Below, in pieces: positions 28,231-37,298 of a stretch of DNA of 64,000 nt. The DNA comes from Sphingobium sp. JS3065 (lineage in GTDB: Bacteria; Pseudomonadota; Alphaproteobacteria; Sphingomonadales; Sphingomonadaceae): NCBI RefSeq assembly GCF_026427355.1, contig NZ_CP102668.1, positions 1 through 64,000 of the forward strand, in the 5' to 3' direction. The notes beneath the pieces are model-generated. The model saw only the letters and a list, made by a program, of their open reading frames with translations, did not search any database and was not told the origin of the DNA. Within the stretch, counting starts at the first letter, position 1; every line of letters begins with the position of its first letter. A program made the position numbers and the translations under genes.

Positions 28231-30300
28231 ATGAACGAGATGAGCCGGGTAACCGCGATTTCAACCTATGCGGTCGCGGACGGGATTGCGATCCTTACCA
28301 TCGATTCCCCGCCCGTAAATGCGCTTGGCCACGCGGTTCGCGTCGCGCTCGAGGCCGGCTTGCGGCGCGCCGTGGCGGACGCCGATGCCCATGGGATCGT
28401 CATCCACTGTGCCGGCAGAACCTTTTTTGCGGGAGCCGATATTAGCGAATTCGGCAAGCCGTTGCAGCAGCCTGACCTCAATGCCGTGTTCGACCTGATC
28501 GAAGCGTCAACAAAGCCGGTTGTCGCGGCGATTCACGGCACTGCGCTGGGCGGTGGCATGGAGTTGGCGCTGGCATGCCACTATCGGGTTGCGACATCAT
28601 CGGCGAAACTCGGGCTGCCGGAAGTCTCGCTCGGCCTGCTACCCGGCGCAGGCGGCACACAACGTGTGCCGCGCCTCGTCGGGATCGAAAAGGCGCTGAC
28701 GCTGATCGTCGGTGGCCGCCCGATAGGAGCGACGAAGGCGCTGGCCGATGGCCTGATCGATCGCATTGTCGAAGGTGACTTGTTGCCGGGCGCGATCCTG
28801 TACGCTCAGCAGCTGATTGCGCGTGGCGAGCCGTTGCGGCGCGTGCGTGACCTGGCGGTCGATCTTGACGCGACGGCGACACGCGAAGCGCTGGAGCGTT
28901 TTCGCGCGACGCACAAGCGTGACTTGCAGGGTTTCAAGGCCCCAGGCCTCATCCTGCAGGCGATCGAGGCGGCTGCGACCTTGACCTTTGACGAAGGTCT
29001 GGCGCGCGAATGGGCGCTGTTCGAGGAACTCGTCGATTCGCAGGAGTCAATTGCTCAGCGTCACCTCTTCTTCGCCGAACGCACCGCCGGCAAGATCCCC
29101 ATCGAACGTGGTGTACAACCGCTGACGGTCGAGCGCGTCGCCGTAATCGGCGCCGGGACGATGGGCACGGGTATCGCCATGGTGTTCCTCAATGCCGGTT
29201 ATCCCGTTTTCCTGGTTGATAAGGCTGGCGATGCCGCCGAGCGCGGCGCCGCCCGGATCCACAAGACGTTTGGCGATCTGGCGGACAAGGGCCGCATATC
29301 GCCGGAGGAAGGCATGCGCCGCGTCGGGCTGCTGCGCATCGGTTCGAGCCTGGAAGACGCCGTTTCCGGTGCCGACCTGGTTGTCGAAGCCATTTTCGAA
29401 TCGATGGCGCTGAAGCAGGCGATCTTCAAGGAAATCGACGCCGTGGCGAAGGCTGGCGCAATTCTGGCGAGCAACACCTCATTCCTTGACCTTGACGAGA
29501 TCGCTGCGGTCACGGCGCGGCCCGACCAAGTCATCGGACTGCATTTCTTCGCTCCCGCCAATATCATGCGCCTGCTGGAAGTCGTGCGCGGCGCCAGGAC
29601 GTCCGATGCCGTGATCGCGACCGGCATGTCGCTGGGCCGGCGGTTGGGCAAGGTCGCCGTGCTGTCTGGCGTATGCGACGGCTTCATCGCCAATCGCGTG
29701 ATGAAGCCGCGTATGGAGGCCGCCGAGGCGCTGGTGCTTGAAGGACCGACGCCCAGCGAGATTGATCGTGCCATGAACCGCTATGGGTTCGCGATGGGTC
29801 CGTTTCAGATGTTCGATCTGGTCGGATTGGATGTCATCGGGTGGGATCGCGACAACAGCGCTGGGCGTACCGTGCAGGAAGTGCTATGCGAGATGGGGCG
29901 GTGGGGCCAGAAGAAGAATGGCGGCTATTATGATTATGACGAACAACGCCGCGCCGCACCATCACCCGTCGCCGAACAGGTGATCCGCGAGTTCGCCGCC
30001 CGGGCAAACGTGCCGCAACAGGCTTTCGATGACGCGCAGATCGTCGAGCGCCTGTTATATCCGGTCGTCAACGAGGGGGCGAAGGTTGTCGAGGAGGGGA
30101 TCGCACTACGTGCGTCGGACGTCGATATTGCCCTAGCCACCGGTTACGGCTGGCCGGTCTGGACCGGCGGGCCGATGTGCTGGGCCGACCGGATCGGCTT
30201 GCCCCGCATCGTCGATTCCCTCGACGCGATGATCGGACCTGACTCGGTTTCGCCATTGCTGCGCAGGCTCGCGGCCGAGGGCGGCCGGCTGACCTCATAG
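28231..30300 (+). CDS. Bifunctional enoyl-CoA hydratase / 3-hydroxyacyl-CoA dehydrogenase (FadB/FadJ-like)
   Basis: A 689-residue fusion. The N-terminal crotonase domain (about 1-200) has both catalytic Glu residues, in ALGGGMELAL and GLPEVSLGLLPGAGG. The Rossmann domain starts about residue 297 with VAVIGAGTMGTGIAMVF and the catalytic His is in GLHFFAPANIMRLLE. The C-terminal dehydrogenase domains follow (MKPRMEAAEAL and the NEGAKVVEEGIA repeat). It would hydrate an enoyl-CoA and oxidise the resulting hydroxyacyl-CoA. The frame is open from 28165, but ATG 28231 follows GGAGAGACAC and is the better start. The thiolase at 30324 completes the cycle. Confidence 0.92.
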   Translation: MNEMSRVTAISTYAVADGIAILTIDSPPVNALGHAVRVALEAGLRRAVADADAHGIVIHCAGRTFFAGADISEFGKPLQQPDLNAVFDLIEASTKPVVAAIHGTALGGGMELALACHYRVATSSAKLGLPEVSLGLLPGAGGTQRVPRLVGIEKALTLIVGGRPIGATKALADGLIDRIVEGDLLPGAILYAQQLIARGEPLRRVRDLAVDLDATATREALERFRATHKRDLQGFKAPGLILQAIEAAATLTFDEGLAREWALFEELVDSQESIAQRHLFFAERTAGKIPIERGVQPLTVERVAVIGAGTMGTGIAMVFLNAGYPVFLVDKAGDAAERGAARIHKTFGDLADKGRISPEEGMRRVGLLRIGSSLEDAVSGADLVVEAIFESMALKQAIFKEIDAVAKAGAILASNTSFLDLDEIAAVTARPDQVIGLHFFAPANIMRLLEVVRGARTSDAVIATGMSLGRRLGKVAVLSGVCDGFIANRVMKPRMEAAEALVLEGPTPSEIDRAMNRYGFAMGPFQMFDLVGLDVIGWDRDNSAGRTVQEVLCEMGRWGQKKNGGYYDYDEQRRAAPSPVAEQVIREFAARANVPQQAFDDAQIVERLLYPVVNEGAKVVEEGIALRASDVDIALATGYGWPVWTGGPMCWADRIGLPRIVDSLDAMIGPDSVSPLLRRLAAEGGRLTS

Positions 30301-30323
30301 AACAATTTCCCGGAGTATCTGAC

Positions 30324-31499
30324 ATGTCGGAGGCATATATCGTGGCCGCGGCCCGCACGGCTGGCGGCCGGCGTAACGGCAAGCTGGCAGGCTGGCATCC
30401 TGCCGACCTGGCGGGCACCCTGCTGGATGCGCTGGTGGCGCGTGCCGCGATCGACCCTACTGCGGTCGATGACGTCATCATGGGCTGCGTCGGGCAGGCG
30501 GGCGAGCAAAGCATGCACATCGGGCGCAACGCCGTGATGGCGTCGAACCTTCCGGACAGTGTCCCGGCGGTGACAATCGATCGTCAATGCGGTTCGTCGC
30601 AGCAATCGCTTCACTTCGCGGCGCAGGCGGTGATGAGCGGGACGCAAGATGTCGTGATTGCGGCGGGCGTCGAGAGCATGTCACGCGTGCCGATGGGAAG
30701 CGCTACCTATCTGGCGGACAAGGCGGGCGTCGGTACTGGTCCTTGGTCGCAGCGGATCAAGGACCGCTATGGGATCGAGGCGTTCAGCCAATTCGAAGGT
30801 GCGGAGGCGATCGCGCGCAAATACGGACTTTCACGCGAAGATCTTGATCGGTTCGCGCTCGAGAGCCACCGCCGCGCCGCGGCGGCAACCCGCAAGGGCG
30901 CCTTTTCGGCTGAGATCGTGCCGGTGTTGGTCGATGATGGCGCGGGCGGGCAGATACCTCACATTGCGGACGAGGGCATCCGCTATGATGCGACGATGGA
31001 GACGCTGGCGGGCGTCAAGCTGCTGAGCGAAAGCGGCAGCATCACAGCAGCCAGCGCCAGCCAGATCTGCGACGGGGCATCGGGGGTGATTGTGGTAAGC
31101 GAGCACGCATTGAAAACGCATGGGCTGACGCCGCTCGCCAGGATCCACAATCTGACCGTTACCGCCGGCGATCCCGTCATCATGCTGGAAGAGCCCATCC
31201 CCGCCACAAAGCGGGCGCTGGAGCGAGCGGGGATGAGCGTCGCCGACATAGACCTATTCGAGGTGAATGAAGCCTTTGCCCCGATCCCGCTTGCCTGGCT
31301 CCAGACACTGGGCGCGGACCACGCCCGGCTGAACGTCAATGGTGGTGCCATTGCACTAGGCCATCCGCTGGGCGCATCAGGAACCAAGTTGATGACAACG
31401 CTGGTACACGCGCTCAGGGCGCGCGGTATGCGTTATGGGCTGCAGACGATGTGCGAGGGGGGCGGCATCGCGAATGTGACCATCGTTGAGGCACTTTGA
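30324..31499 (+). CDS. Thiolase (acetyl-CoA C-acyltransferase)
   Basis: A 391-residue thiolase: nucleophilic Cys in TIDRQCGSSQQSLH (about residue 90), NEAFAPIPLAW, GHPLGASGTKL and the C-terminal TMCEGGGIANVTIVE catalytic Cys. The QCGSSQQS sequence resembles thiolases acting on medium or bulky 3-ketoacyl-CoAs. It starts 23 bases after the FadB-like stop, so the two probably form the classical hydratase-dehydrogenase-thiolase unit. The other thiolase (6060) differs in its nucleophile context (RFCGGGISS), suggesting separate substrates or steps. Confidence 0.92.
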   Translation: MSEAYIVAAARTAGGRRNGKLAGWHPADLAGTLLDALVARAAIDPTAVDDVIMGCVGQAGEQSMHIGRNAVMASNLPDSVPAVTIDRQCGSSQQSLHFAAQAVMSGTQDVVIAAGVESMSRVPMGSATYLADKAGVGTGPWSQRIKDRYGIEAFSQFEGAEAIARKYGLSREDLDRFALESHRRAAAATRKGAFSAEIVPVLVDDGAGGQIPHIADEGIRYDATMETLAGVKLLSESGSITAASASQICDGASGVIVVSEHALKTHGLTPLARIHNLTVTAGDPVIMLEEPIPATKRALERAGMSVADIDLFEVNEAFAPIPLAWLQTLGADHARLNVNGGAIALGHPLGASGTKLMTTLVHALRARGMRYGLQTMCEGGGIANVTIVEAL

Positions 31500-31561
31500 C
31501 AACCCCCATGCGGTCGTCCGGATCATCAACCGCACTTCACGCTCAGCTGTGAGGCACTAGC

Positions 31562-32695
31562 ATGAATTTCGATTTGACTGCGGAGCAAGGTCAGCTGCGC
31601 GAGACGCTCAGGGCATTCCTCGCGGCGCGGAACGACATCGCGGTTCGCAACGCGGTAAGCCACAGTGAGCTGGGCTGGCGCGACGACTTGTGGACGGCCT
31701 TTGCCGAAGAGCTAGGGATCCTTGGCGCCCCGCTACCGGAATCGGCCGGTGGACTTGGCGGCGGCAGCATTGATGTCATGACGATCATGGAGGAACTGGG
31801 CGCAAACCTGACTAACGAGCCCTACCTCGAGACAGTCGTGATCGCCGGTGGACTCCTGGCCCGAGCAGGCAATCGCGATGTGGATATCGCACGGATCGTG
31901 TCGGGCCGCGCGCGCTTCGCTGTTGCCTGGGCCGACACTGCCAATGGCATCAGGCTGTCAGATGTGACTACGAGCGCTACGGCATCGGGTGACCGCTGGA
32001 TCCTCGACGGCTCAAAATCGGTCGTAATGGCCGCGCCATGGGCGACCGATCTGATCGTTGCCGCGCGCACGTCCGGCAGGGTTGGCGATCGCGGCGGCAT
32101 CTCGGCGTTCCTGGTCGATCCGCATACGCCGGGCGTTACGCTTCGGCCCTATTACACGTTGGACGGCCGGCGTGCTGCCGACATTCACTTCGAGTCTGTT
32201 TTGATCGAGAGAACAGCGCTGATCGGCGACCTCGACGGCGGGCTTGCAGACATGGAAGTCATTCTGGATCATGCGATTGCGGCATCCGGGGCGGAGGCGA
32301 TCGGCGTGATGTCGCGGCTGTTAAAGGACACGATCGATTACGTTCAACAGCGACGCCAGTTTGGTCAGGCAATTTCGCAATTCCAAGTGGTGCAGCATCG
32401 CATTGTCGATATGCACATGAAGCTGGAGCTTGCGAAGTCGGCCGTCTATCGCGCGACATTGAGCCTTGATGCGGACCCAAACGATCGTGCCATCGCGGCA
32501 TCGTCGGCCAAAGTGGCGATCGCGCGCGCATTAGTTTTTATCGGCCAAAATGCGGTGCAGCTGCACGGCGGCATGGGAATGTCCGACGAACTCGCTATTG
32601 GTCATTATTTCAAGCGGGCGATTATGCTAGCTTGTGAATTTGGCGATGCTGATCAGCACCTGTCCCGACTAGCGGAACTTTCAGCCTATAACTAA
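31562..32695 (+). CDS. Acyl-CoA dehydrogenase, PimD-like small subunit
   Basis: A 377-residue ACAD-fold protein. The C-terminal GGMGMSDELAIGHYFKRAIMLACEFGDADQHLSRLAEL matches the end of small subunits of heteromeric dehydrogenases such as pimeloyl-CoA dehydrogenase PimD. The catalytic Glu of GTSEIQRN is absent there, as usual for that subunit. N-terminal helices and the TSATASGDRWILDGSKSVV strand are normal. The natural partner would be a PimC-like protein, for which 11242-12462 is the best candidate. The genes are not adjacent. It is the last gene before the TetR regulator; its stop codon overlaps a weak copy of the repeated motif. Confidence 0.82.
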   Translation: MNFDLTAEQGQLRETLRAFLAARNDIAVRNAVSHSELGWRDDLWTAFAEELGILGAPLPESAGGLGGGSIDVMTIMEELGANLTNEPYLETVVIAGGLLARAGNRDVDIARIVSGRARFAVAWADTANGIRLSDVTTSATASGDRWILDGSKSVVMAAPWATDLIVAARTSGRVGDRGGISAFLVDPHTPGVTLRPYYTLDGRRAADIHFESVLIERTALIGDLDGGLADMEVILDHAIAASGAEAIGVMSRLLKDTIDYVQQRRQFGQAISQFQVVQHRIVDMHMKLELAKSAVYRATLSLDADPNDRAIAASSAKVAIARALVFIGQNAVQLHGGMGMSDELAIGHYFKRAIMLACEFGDADQHLSRLAELSAYN

Positions 32696-32705
32696 TCGTC
32701 TAAGT
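32692..32705. promoter_or_regulatory. Weak copy of the repeated motif (site 8), upstream of tetR
   Basis: CTAATCGTCTAAGT overlaps the ACAD stop codon and lies about 90 bases before the TetR gene start. It differs from the consensus at several positions. If real, it would fit autoregulation of the TetR protein. Confidence 0.3.
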
Positions 32706-32793
32706 ATATACCGACCGTGGCCATGTTCAAGCTTGACACCATGTCCGGTGGATGCGATTGACCGATGATCACGGATCATGAAGAGACAAGGTT

Positions 32794-33447
32794 ATGCCGA
32801 GAGCAGCGGCGATCGCGCCTTCGGGCGCCACGGCTGGCGAAAAAAAAATGAATTCTCGGCAAGTGTTGCTTAATTCGGCTTGTGCGCTGATGACCGAGCG
32901 GAGCACCATCGATATCTCGTTGAGCGAGATTGCGAAGCATTCGGGTTTGAACTCCGCGCTGATAAAATACTACTTCGGCGATAAGCAGGGCATGCTGCTT
33001 GCTCTGGTCGAGGACATCCTTGCGCAAAGCATGGTGCGGCTTGACCAACTCGTCGATATGAAGATGAGCGCTGCTGACAAAATCCGCCTTCACGTGCAGG
33101 CGATCATCACCATTTATTTTCGCTATCCGTTCATCAATCGCCTGTTCCATTATTTGTTCGCCGATCCCGAATCTGGCAAGGTCGTCGCGACAAGGATTTC
33201 GAAGCCTCTGGCACGCACACAGCGGATCCTGCTGGAAGAAGGTATCGCGACCGGCGAGTTCAAGGCGATCGACCCAATGATGTTCTTTTTCATCATCTTG
33301 GGTGCATGCGACCATATTTTCATGGGTCAGCACATCATGCGCATCGCATTCGATGTCGACAAAATCGACGATGATATCCGGCGTCTGTATACCAAGACAT
33401 TGCTGGAGCTCATCCTTAACGGCCTGCTGCGCAAGGAAAACGGCTGA
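32794..33447 (+). CDS. TetR/AcrR-family transcriptional regulator
   Basis: A 217-residue TetR-type repressor. After a short polar leader, residues about 20-65 form the helix-turn-helix (LLNSACALMTERSTIDISLSEIAKHSGLNSALIKYYFGDKQGMLLALVEDI), with the typical KYYFGDK at the recognition-helix end. The remaining residues are helical and would bind a ligand, often a CoA ester in catabolic clusters. The nearest motif copy is the weak one at 32692. It is the only intact dedicated one-component regulator inside the catabolic island, so it is the leading candidate to bind the TTTAATCGA-type sites. The pairing is inference only. Confidence 0.88.
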   Translation: MPRAAAIAPSGATAGEKKMNSRQVLLNSACALMTERSTIDISLSEIAKHSGLNSALIKYYFGDKQGMLLALVEDILAQSMVRLDQLVDMKMSAADKIRLHVQAIITIYFRYPFINRLFHYLFADPESGKVVATRISKPLARTQRILLEEGIATGEFKAIDPMMFFFIILGACDHIFMGQHIMRIAFDVDKIDDDIRRLYTKTLLELILNGLLRKENG

Positions 33448-33597
33448 AGCCGCGGGGGCGCCGACGTCTCGACGTGTCAGCTTCGTGGGGTGGCATTGAC
33501 CAGCCCGTGTGCCATGTCGCGGCAGGACCGTCAGCCGCCACTGCCATTCGCGTGAGCTAGGCTTCCGCGCCAACCTTCTTGGTCAAAGGAACGGCAG

Positions 33598-34611
33598 ATG
33601 TTGAATCGTTGCGTTCGAGTAACCTCGAGTCCTGACGGCCCTGTGCTCGTCCATGGTAGTTGCACGGTAATTGATCCGGGACCCGGCGAAATTAGGGTGC
33701 GCAATCAAGCTTCGTCGCTCAACTTCGCTGACCTGATGATGATGACGGGCCAGCTCGATCCGGACGACGAGGGCCGTATCCCTCTAGCCGATGGGGCGGG
33801 CATCGTCGATGCGGTCGGCTCCGATGTCAGCGATTGGGCCGTTGGCGACTGCGTGATGGCGCGCTTCTTCCCTGCTTGGGATGGCGGCCCACATACACCA
33901 GCGCGGTGGGTCACCCGGCCCGGACTCAACGTGGATGGACATGCTCGCGTTTTTGAAACGCATCCGGCGTCCTGGTTTGCCCGTCCCCCGGCGGGGTATA
34001 GCGCCGCAGAAGCGGCAACCCTGGGCTGTGCTGGGCTAACCGCATGGCGCGCGCTATTTGTTGAAACCCATATTAAGCCAGGCGACTGGGTGCTGACGCA
34101 AGGGAGCGGCGGCGTCTCGATCTTTGCATTGCAGTTTGCAGTTGCATGCGGCGCCCGGGTGATTGCGACGTCATCTTCAAACAGCAAGGCGCAAATGTTG
34201 CGCGACTTGGGCGCGACGCATGTCTTAAATTATAACGCTCAGCCGGATTGGGGCGCGATTGCCTATTCACTTGCCGACGGTCGCGGATGTGACGCCGTAA
34301 TAGACGTTGCCGGCGGTACCGAGCTGGCGCAATCTTTTGCCGCAGTGCGCGAAGCTGGCTTCATTGGCCAGATTGGTATCCTGGGTGGATGGAGCGGGGA
34401 ACTCTCGACTGTGCCCCTAATGCAGAAAAACGCACGGCTCCAGGGTCTTCAGGTCGGCAGTCTCGATCATATCAAGGATATGGTCGCCGGGATCGAGGCA
34501 ACCGGCATCCGCCCCCTGATCGCTGCTCGATACCCGCTCGATCAGTTGAGTGAGGCGATCACGCGCATGCTTCGCAGGGACTATGTGGGGAAGATCGTAA
34601 TCGAAATCTAA
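33598..34611 (+). CDS. Zinc-independent alcohol dehydrogenase / quinone oxidoreductase-like MDR protein
   Basis: A 337-residue medium-chain dehydrogenase/reductase. The N-terminal GroES-like domain includes NFADLMMMTGQLDPDD and LADGAGIVDAVGSDVSDW. The Rossmann domain has QGSGGVSIFALQFAVACGARVIATSSS, resembling the NADPH-binding fold of quinone oxidoreductases. The canonical structural-zinc cysteines are not seen. It probably reduces an enone or quinone-type double bond. It has no clear operon partner: the TetR gene lies upstream and the receptor promoter downstream. Confidence 0.82.
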   Translation: MLNRCVRVTSSPDGPVLVHGSCTVIDPGPGEIRVRNQASSLNFADLMMMTGQLDPDDEGRIPLADGAGIVDAVGSDVSDWAVGDCVMARFFPAWDGGPHTPARWVTRPGLNVDGHARVFETHPASWFARPPAGYSAAEAATLGCAGLTAWRALFVETHIKPGDWVLTQGSGGVSIFALQFAVACGARVIATSSSNSKAQMLRDLGATHVLNYNAQPDWGAIAYSLADGRGCDAVIDVAGGTELAQSFAAVREAGFIGQIGILGGWSGELSTVPLMQKNARLQGLQVGSLDHIKDMVAGIEATGIRPLIAARYPLDQLSEAITRMLRRDYVGKIVIEI

Positions 34612-34673
34612 TGGCCTCGTCTGTGCGGGTCTGACGCGCTGTAAGGCATTCACGCCTGGCGACCACACTGCAC

Positions 34674-34738
34674 TTGACGGCCTTATTTAATCGACTAATA
34701 ACGTTCCTAAGCTCGTTATAGAGTCGATTAAGGGGAGG
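34674..34738 (+). promoter_or_regulatory. Promoter with two operator-like motif copies (sites 5a, 5b) before the TonB receptor
   Basis: TTGACG (34674-34679), a 16-base gap and TAATAA (34696-34701) form a clear promoter. TTTAATCGACTAATAA (34686-34701) covers the gap and the -10 box. A second copy, GAGTCGATTAAGG (34721-34733; reverse strand CCTTAATCGACTC), lies between the likely start of transcription and the ribosome site GGGGAGG (34732-34738). Two sites at one promoter suggest tight control. Confidence 0.62.
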
Positions 34739-34746
34739 TCAGAAAA

Positions 34747-37167
34747 TTGCCGCATTTTCGTGAAGCGCTTTTGAGCTCGACATTGCTAGGCGGTGCATTG
34801 GCTGTGGGCGTAGCAGGCGCGCTCGCCGCTCCGACCGCAGCGGCAGCGCAAACCCGTACGGAGACGGCTGCTCCGTCGACGCCGGTGTCTGCTGACGACA
34901 TCATCGTTACCGCTCGCAAGCGCAACGAGCAGAGCATCGACGTGCCGATCACCATCCGAGCGGTCGGGTCAGAAGAGCTGGCACGACGCAACATTGTCGA
35001 TCTGCGCGACGTCGCTGCCAGCACGCCCAACCTCAATGTATCGCCCAATGCCGGCTCGTTTGGCGGCAGCGTGGCGCTGCGCGGGGTCGGTTCGGGCGCT
35101 TCAGGTAGCTCGGTCGTCGATCAGGCCGTTGCGCTGGTGATTGATGGGGTGACCGCCACGAACGGCGGCGCGTTTCGCTTCGCGCAGTTCGACTTGCAGC
35201 AGATCGAAATTCTCAATGGACCGCAGTCGTTGTACTACGGCAAGAATTCGACCGCCGGCCTAATTTCGATCACCTCCGCCGAACCCACCGATACGCTTCG
35301 CGCGATGGCTCGCATCGGCTACGAGTTTGAAGGCGACCGGTTGCTGACCGAAGGGTTTATCTCTGGTCCGTTGACGGACACGCTGTCGGCACGCCTGGCA
35401 CTCTACCGCACGCATAGCCAAGGTTATTTCGTTAACACGTTGCCGCCGGGGACGGTCCACCCGACCTACGGTGTTCTGCGTGGTCCCGAATATATGCGCG
35501 TTCCGTACGGCACGGATCTCGCTGGCCGCCTCTCGCTGAAGTTCGAGCCGAATGAGCGGCTGACGATCCGGTTCAAGGGTACGGCCGGGCAGCAGACCGG
35601 CAGCCCAGCAGGCTTCGAATCTCAACTTTTTTACTGCCCCCGCGGCACGCCCCAATCACGTGGCACCGTTGCCGGCGTCGGCGACTGTGTGTTGGACAAG
35701 CGTGTCGTTCCCTACGCTAACCCGTTAACTGCATCCGCTGGCCTTGCTCAATTGGGCGACGGCACGCCACGGTTGAAGCTCAATCAATATCTGGCGTCGC
35801 TCGCCGTCGATTATGACTTGTCCGGCGGACTGACTTTGAATTCCGTGACCGGGCTTTACAAGTTCCGCCACCGCGAAGTCACCAACGCAGGTTACACGAC
35901 CGCCGGGATCGTCAGCAATTACACCGAGATGGACAAGGTCGATTATTCGCAGGAGGTTCGCCTCTCCAGCGATTTCGATACCCCGCTTAACTTCATGGTG
36001 GGTGGATTCATCAGCACGGGCAGCTTTGATGCCTTTGCACCTGCCACTTTGGACATCGCTGGCAACGGCGCGCCGCCGCCCAGCAACAACGGCCGATGGA
36101 GCGTGGATACCGATGTATGGTCGGTCTTTGGTCAGCTGACCTGGCAGATTGCCGATCAGTTCGAGCTGAGCGGTGGTGCGCGCTACACGAACGAACGGAA
36201 GTCGGCGACACTGACCTCGAGTCTCACTGGCCCGATCACGCTTTCGCGGCCGTCGCGCACGTTCAAGTCCGTAAGCCCGGAGGCGACGTTCTCGTACAAG
36301 CCCAACGCCGATACGAACATCTATGTCAGCTATCGTACGGGCATCAAATCAGGCAACTTCAATGTGGGCTCGTTCATCAGCCAGCCTACGACGCAGGATT
36401 ACACTTTCGGTGACGAGAAGGCGCGTGGCTTCGAGGGTGGCATCAAGGCCAGGCTCGCCCCAGGTTTGCGCACTGATTTGAACCTGTACAGCTACAAGTA
36501 TACCGATTTGCAGGTTGCATCGTTCGATCCTCTGACGGGCATTACGCGGTTGCAGAATGCCGCTAGCTCGACGGTCAAGGGTGTTGCGCTGACCGTCAAC
36601 TACGCTCCGCCCGCGGTGCCGGGCTTGTCGTTCATGGGCGCGGTGAACTACAATGAAGCGCGCTATTCCAATTATGTCGGCCCGTGTTACACTGGCCAGA
36701 CCGTTGCTCAGGGGTGCAATCGCACGCTTAATGCCGCTGGCACGGCTTATCTGCAACAGGACTATGCTGGCAAACCTCTCGTCAAAGCGCCGGATTGGAC
36801 CGGCAGCTTCCAAGTGGCATATGACCAGAATGTCGGATCCGGGCTGAAAATTGGTGTGTCCGGCGGCGGCAACTACTCAAGCAGCTATTATCCGATCGCC
36901 GAGCAGCCGATCCAGTCGCTTCAACGCGCCTATTGGCTCTTCGACGCCAATCTGCGCATTGGTGCGCAGAACGAGCGCTGGGAGCTGGCGCTGGTAGGCC
37001 GCAACCTGACCGACAAGCTCCGTATTCAGCAGGCGGTCGGCGCAACGCTGACGCCGATTGTCGCTGCCAACACGGGCAGCCTGACATTACCGGGGAACAT
37101 GTCGGATTTCGCGGGCTTCTCCAATCGTCCGCGCACGATAGAATTACGTCTGACGGTCAAATATTAA
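34747..37167 (+). CDS. TonB-dependent outer-membrane receptor
   Basis: An 806-residue outer-membrane receptor. Residues 1-35 look like a signal peptide ending at AAAAQ; the start is TTG 34747, nine bases after GGGGAGG. The TonB box and plug begin DDIIVTARKRNEQSIDVPITI, followed by the plug domain to about residue 200 and a 22-strand barrel ending in ...RPRTIELRLTVKY with terminal aromatic Tyr. It would import a large or scarce substrate using TonB energy. In sphingomonads this class carries many hydrophobic and aromatic compounds. Under control of the two-site promoter upstream. The paralogue at 40095 shares the architecture. Confidence 0.9.
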   Translation: MPHFREALLSSTLLGGALAVGVAGALAAPTAAAAQTRTETAAPSTPVSADDIIVTARKRNEQSIDVPITIRAVGSEELARRNIVDLRDVAASTPNLNVSPNAGSFGGSVALRGVGSGASGSSVVDQAVALVIDGVTATNGGAFRFAQFDLQQIEILNGPQSLYYGKNSTAGLISITSAEPTDTLRAMARIGYEFEGDRLLTEGFISGPLTDTLSARLALYRTHSQGYFVNTLPPGTVHPTYGVLRGPEYMRVPYGTDLAGRLSLKFEPNERLTIRFKGTAGQQTGSPAGFESQLFYCPRGTPQSRGTVAGVGDCVLDKRVVPYANPLTASAGLAQLGDGTPRLKLNQYLASLAVDYDLSGGLTLNSVTGLYKFRHREVTNAGYTTAGIVSNYTEMDKVDYSQEVRLSSDFDTPLNFMVGGFISTGSFDAFAPATLDIAGNGAPPPSNNGRWSVDTDVWSVFGQLTWQIADQFELSGGARYTNERKSATLTSSLTGPITLSRPSRTFKSVSPEATFSYKPNADTNIYVSYRTGIKSGNFNVGSFISQPTTQDYTFGDEKARGFEGGIKARLAPGLRTDLNLYSYKYTDLQVASFDPLTGITRLQNAASSTVKGVALTVNYAPPAVPGLSFMGAVNYNEARYSNYVGPCYTGQTVAQGCNRTLNAAGTAYLQQDYAGKPLVKAPDWTGSFQVAYDQNVGSGLKIGVSGGGNYSSSYYPIAEQPIQSLQRAYWLFDANLRIGAQNERWELALVGRNLTDKLRIQQAVGATLTPIVAANTGSLTLPGNMSDFAGFSNRPRTIELRLTVKY

Positions 37168-37298
37168 TCGCACTGGGTGATGACAGATGCGCCGTTCGAT
37201 ATGCGCGGCGCATCTCCCGCTGGCTTTGGATCAGCATGCGAATTATTGCCGACCTGATCTTGCGGGAGCGTGGTTGAGCACAACCGATCGAGGTGATT

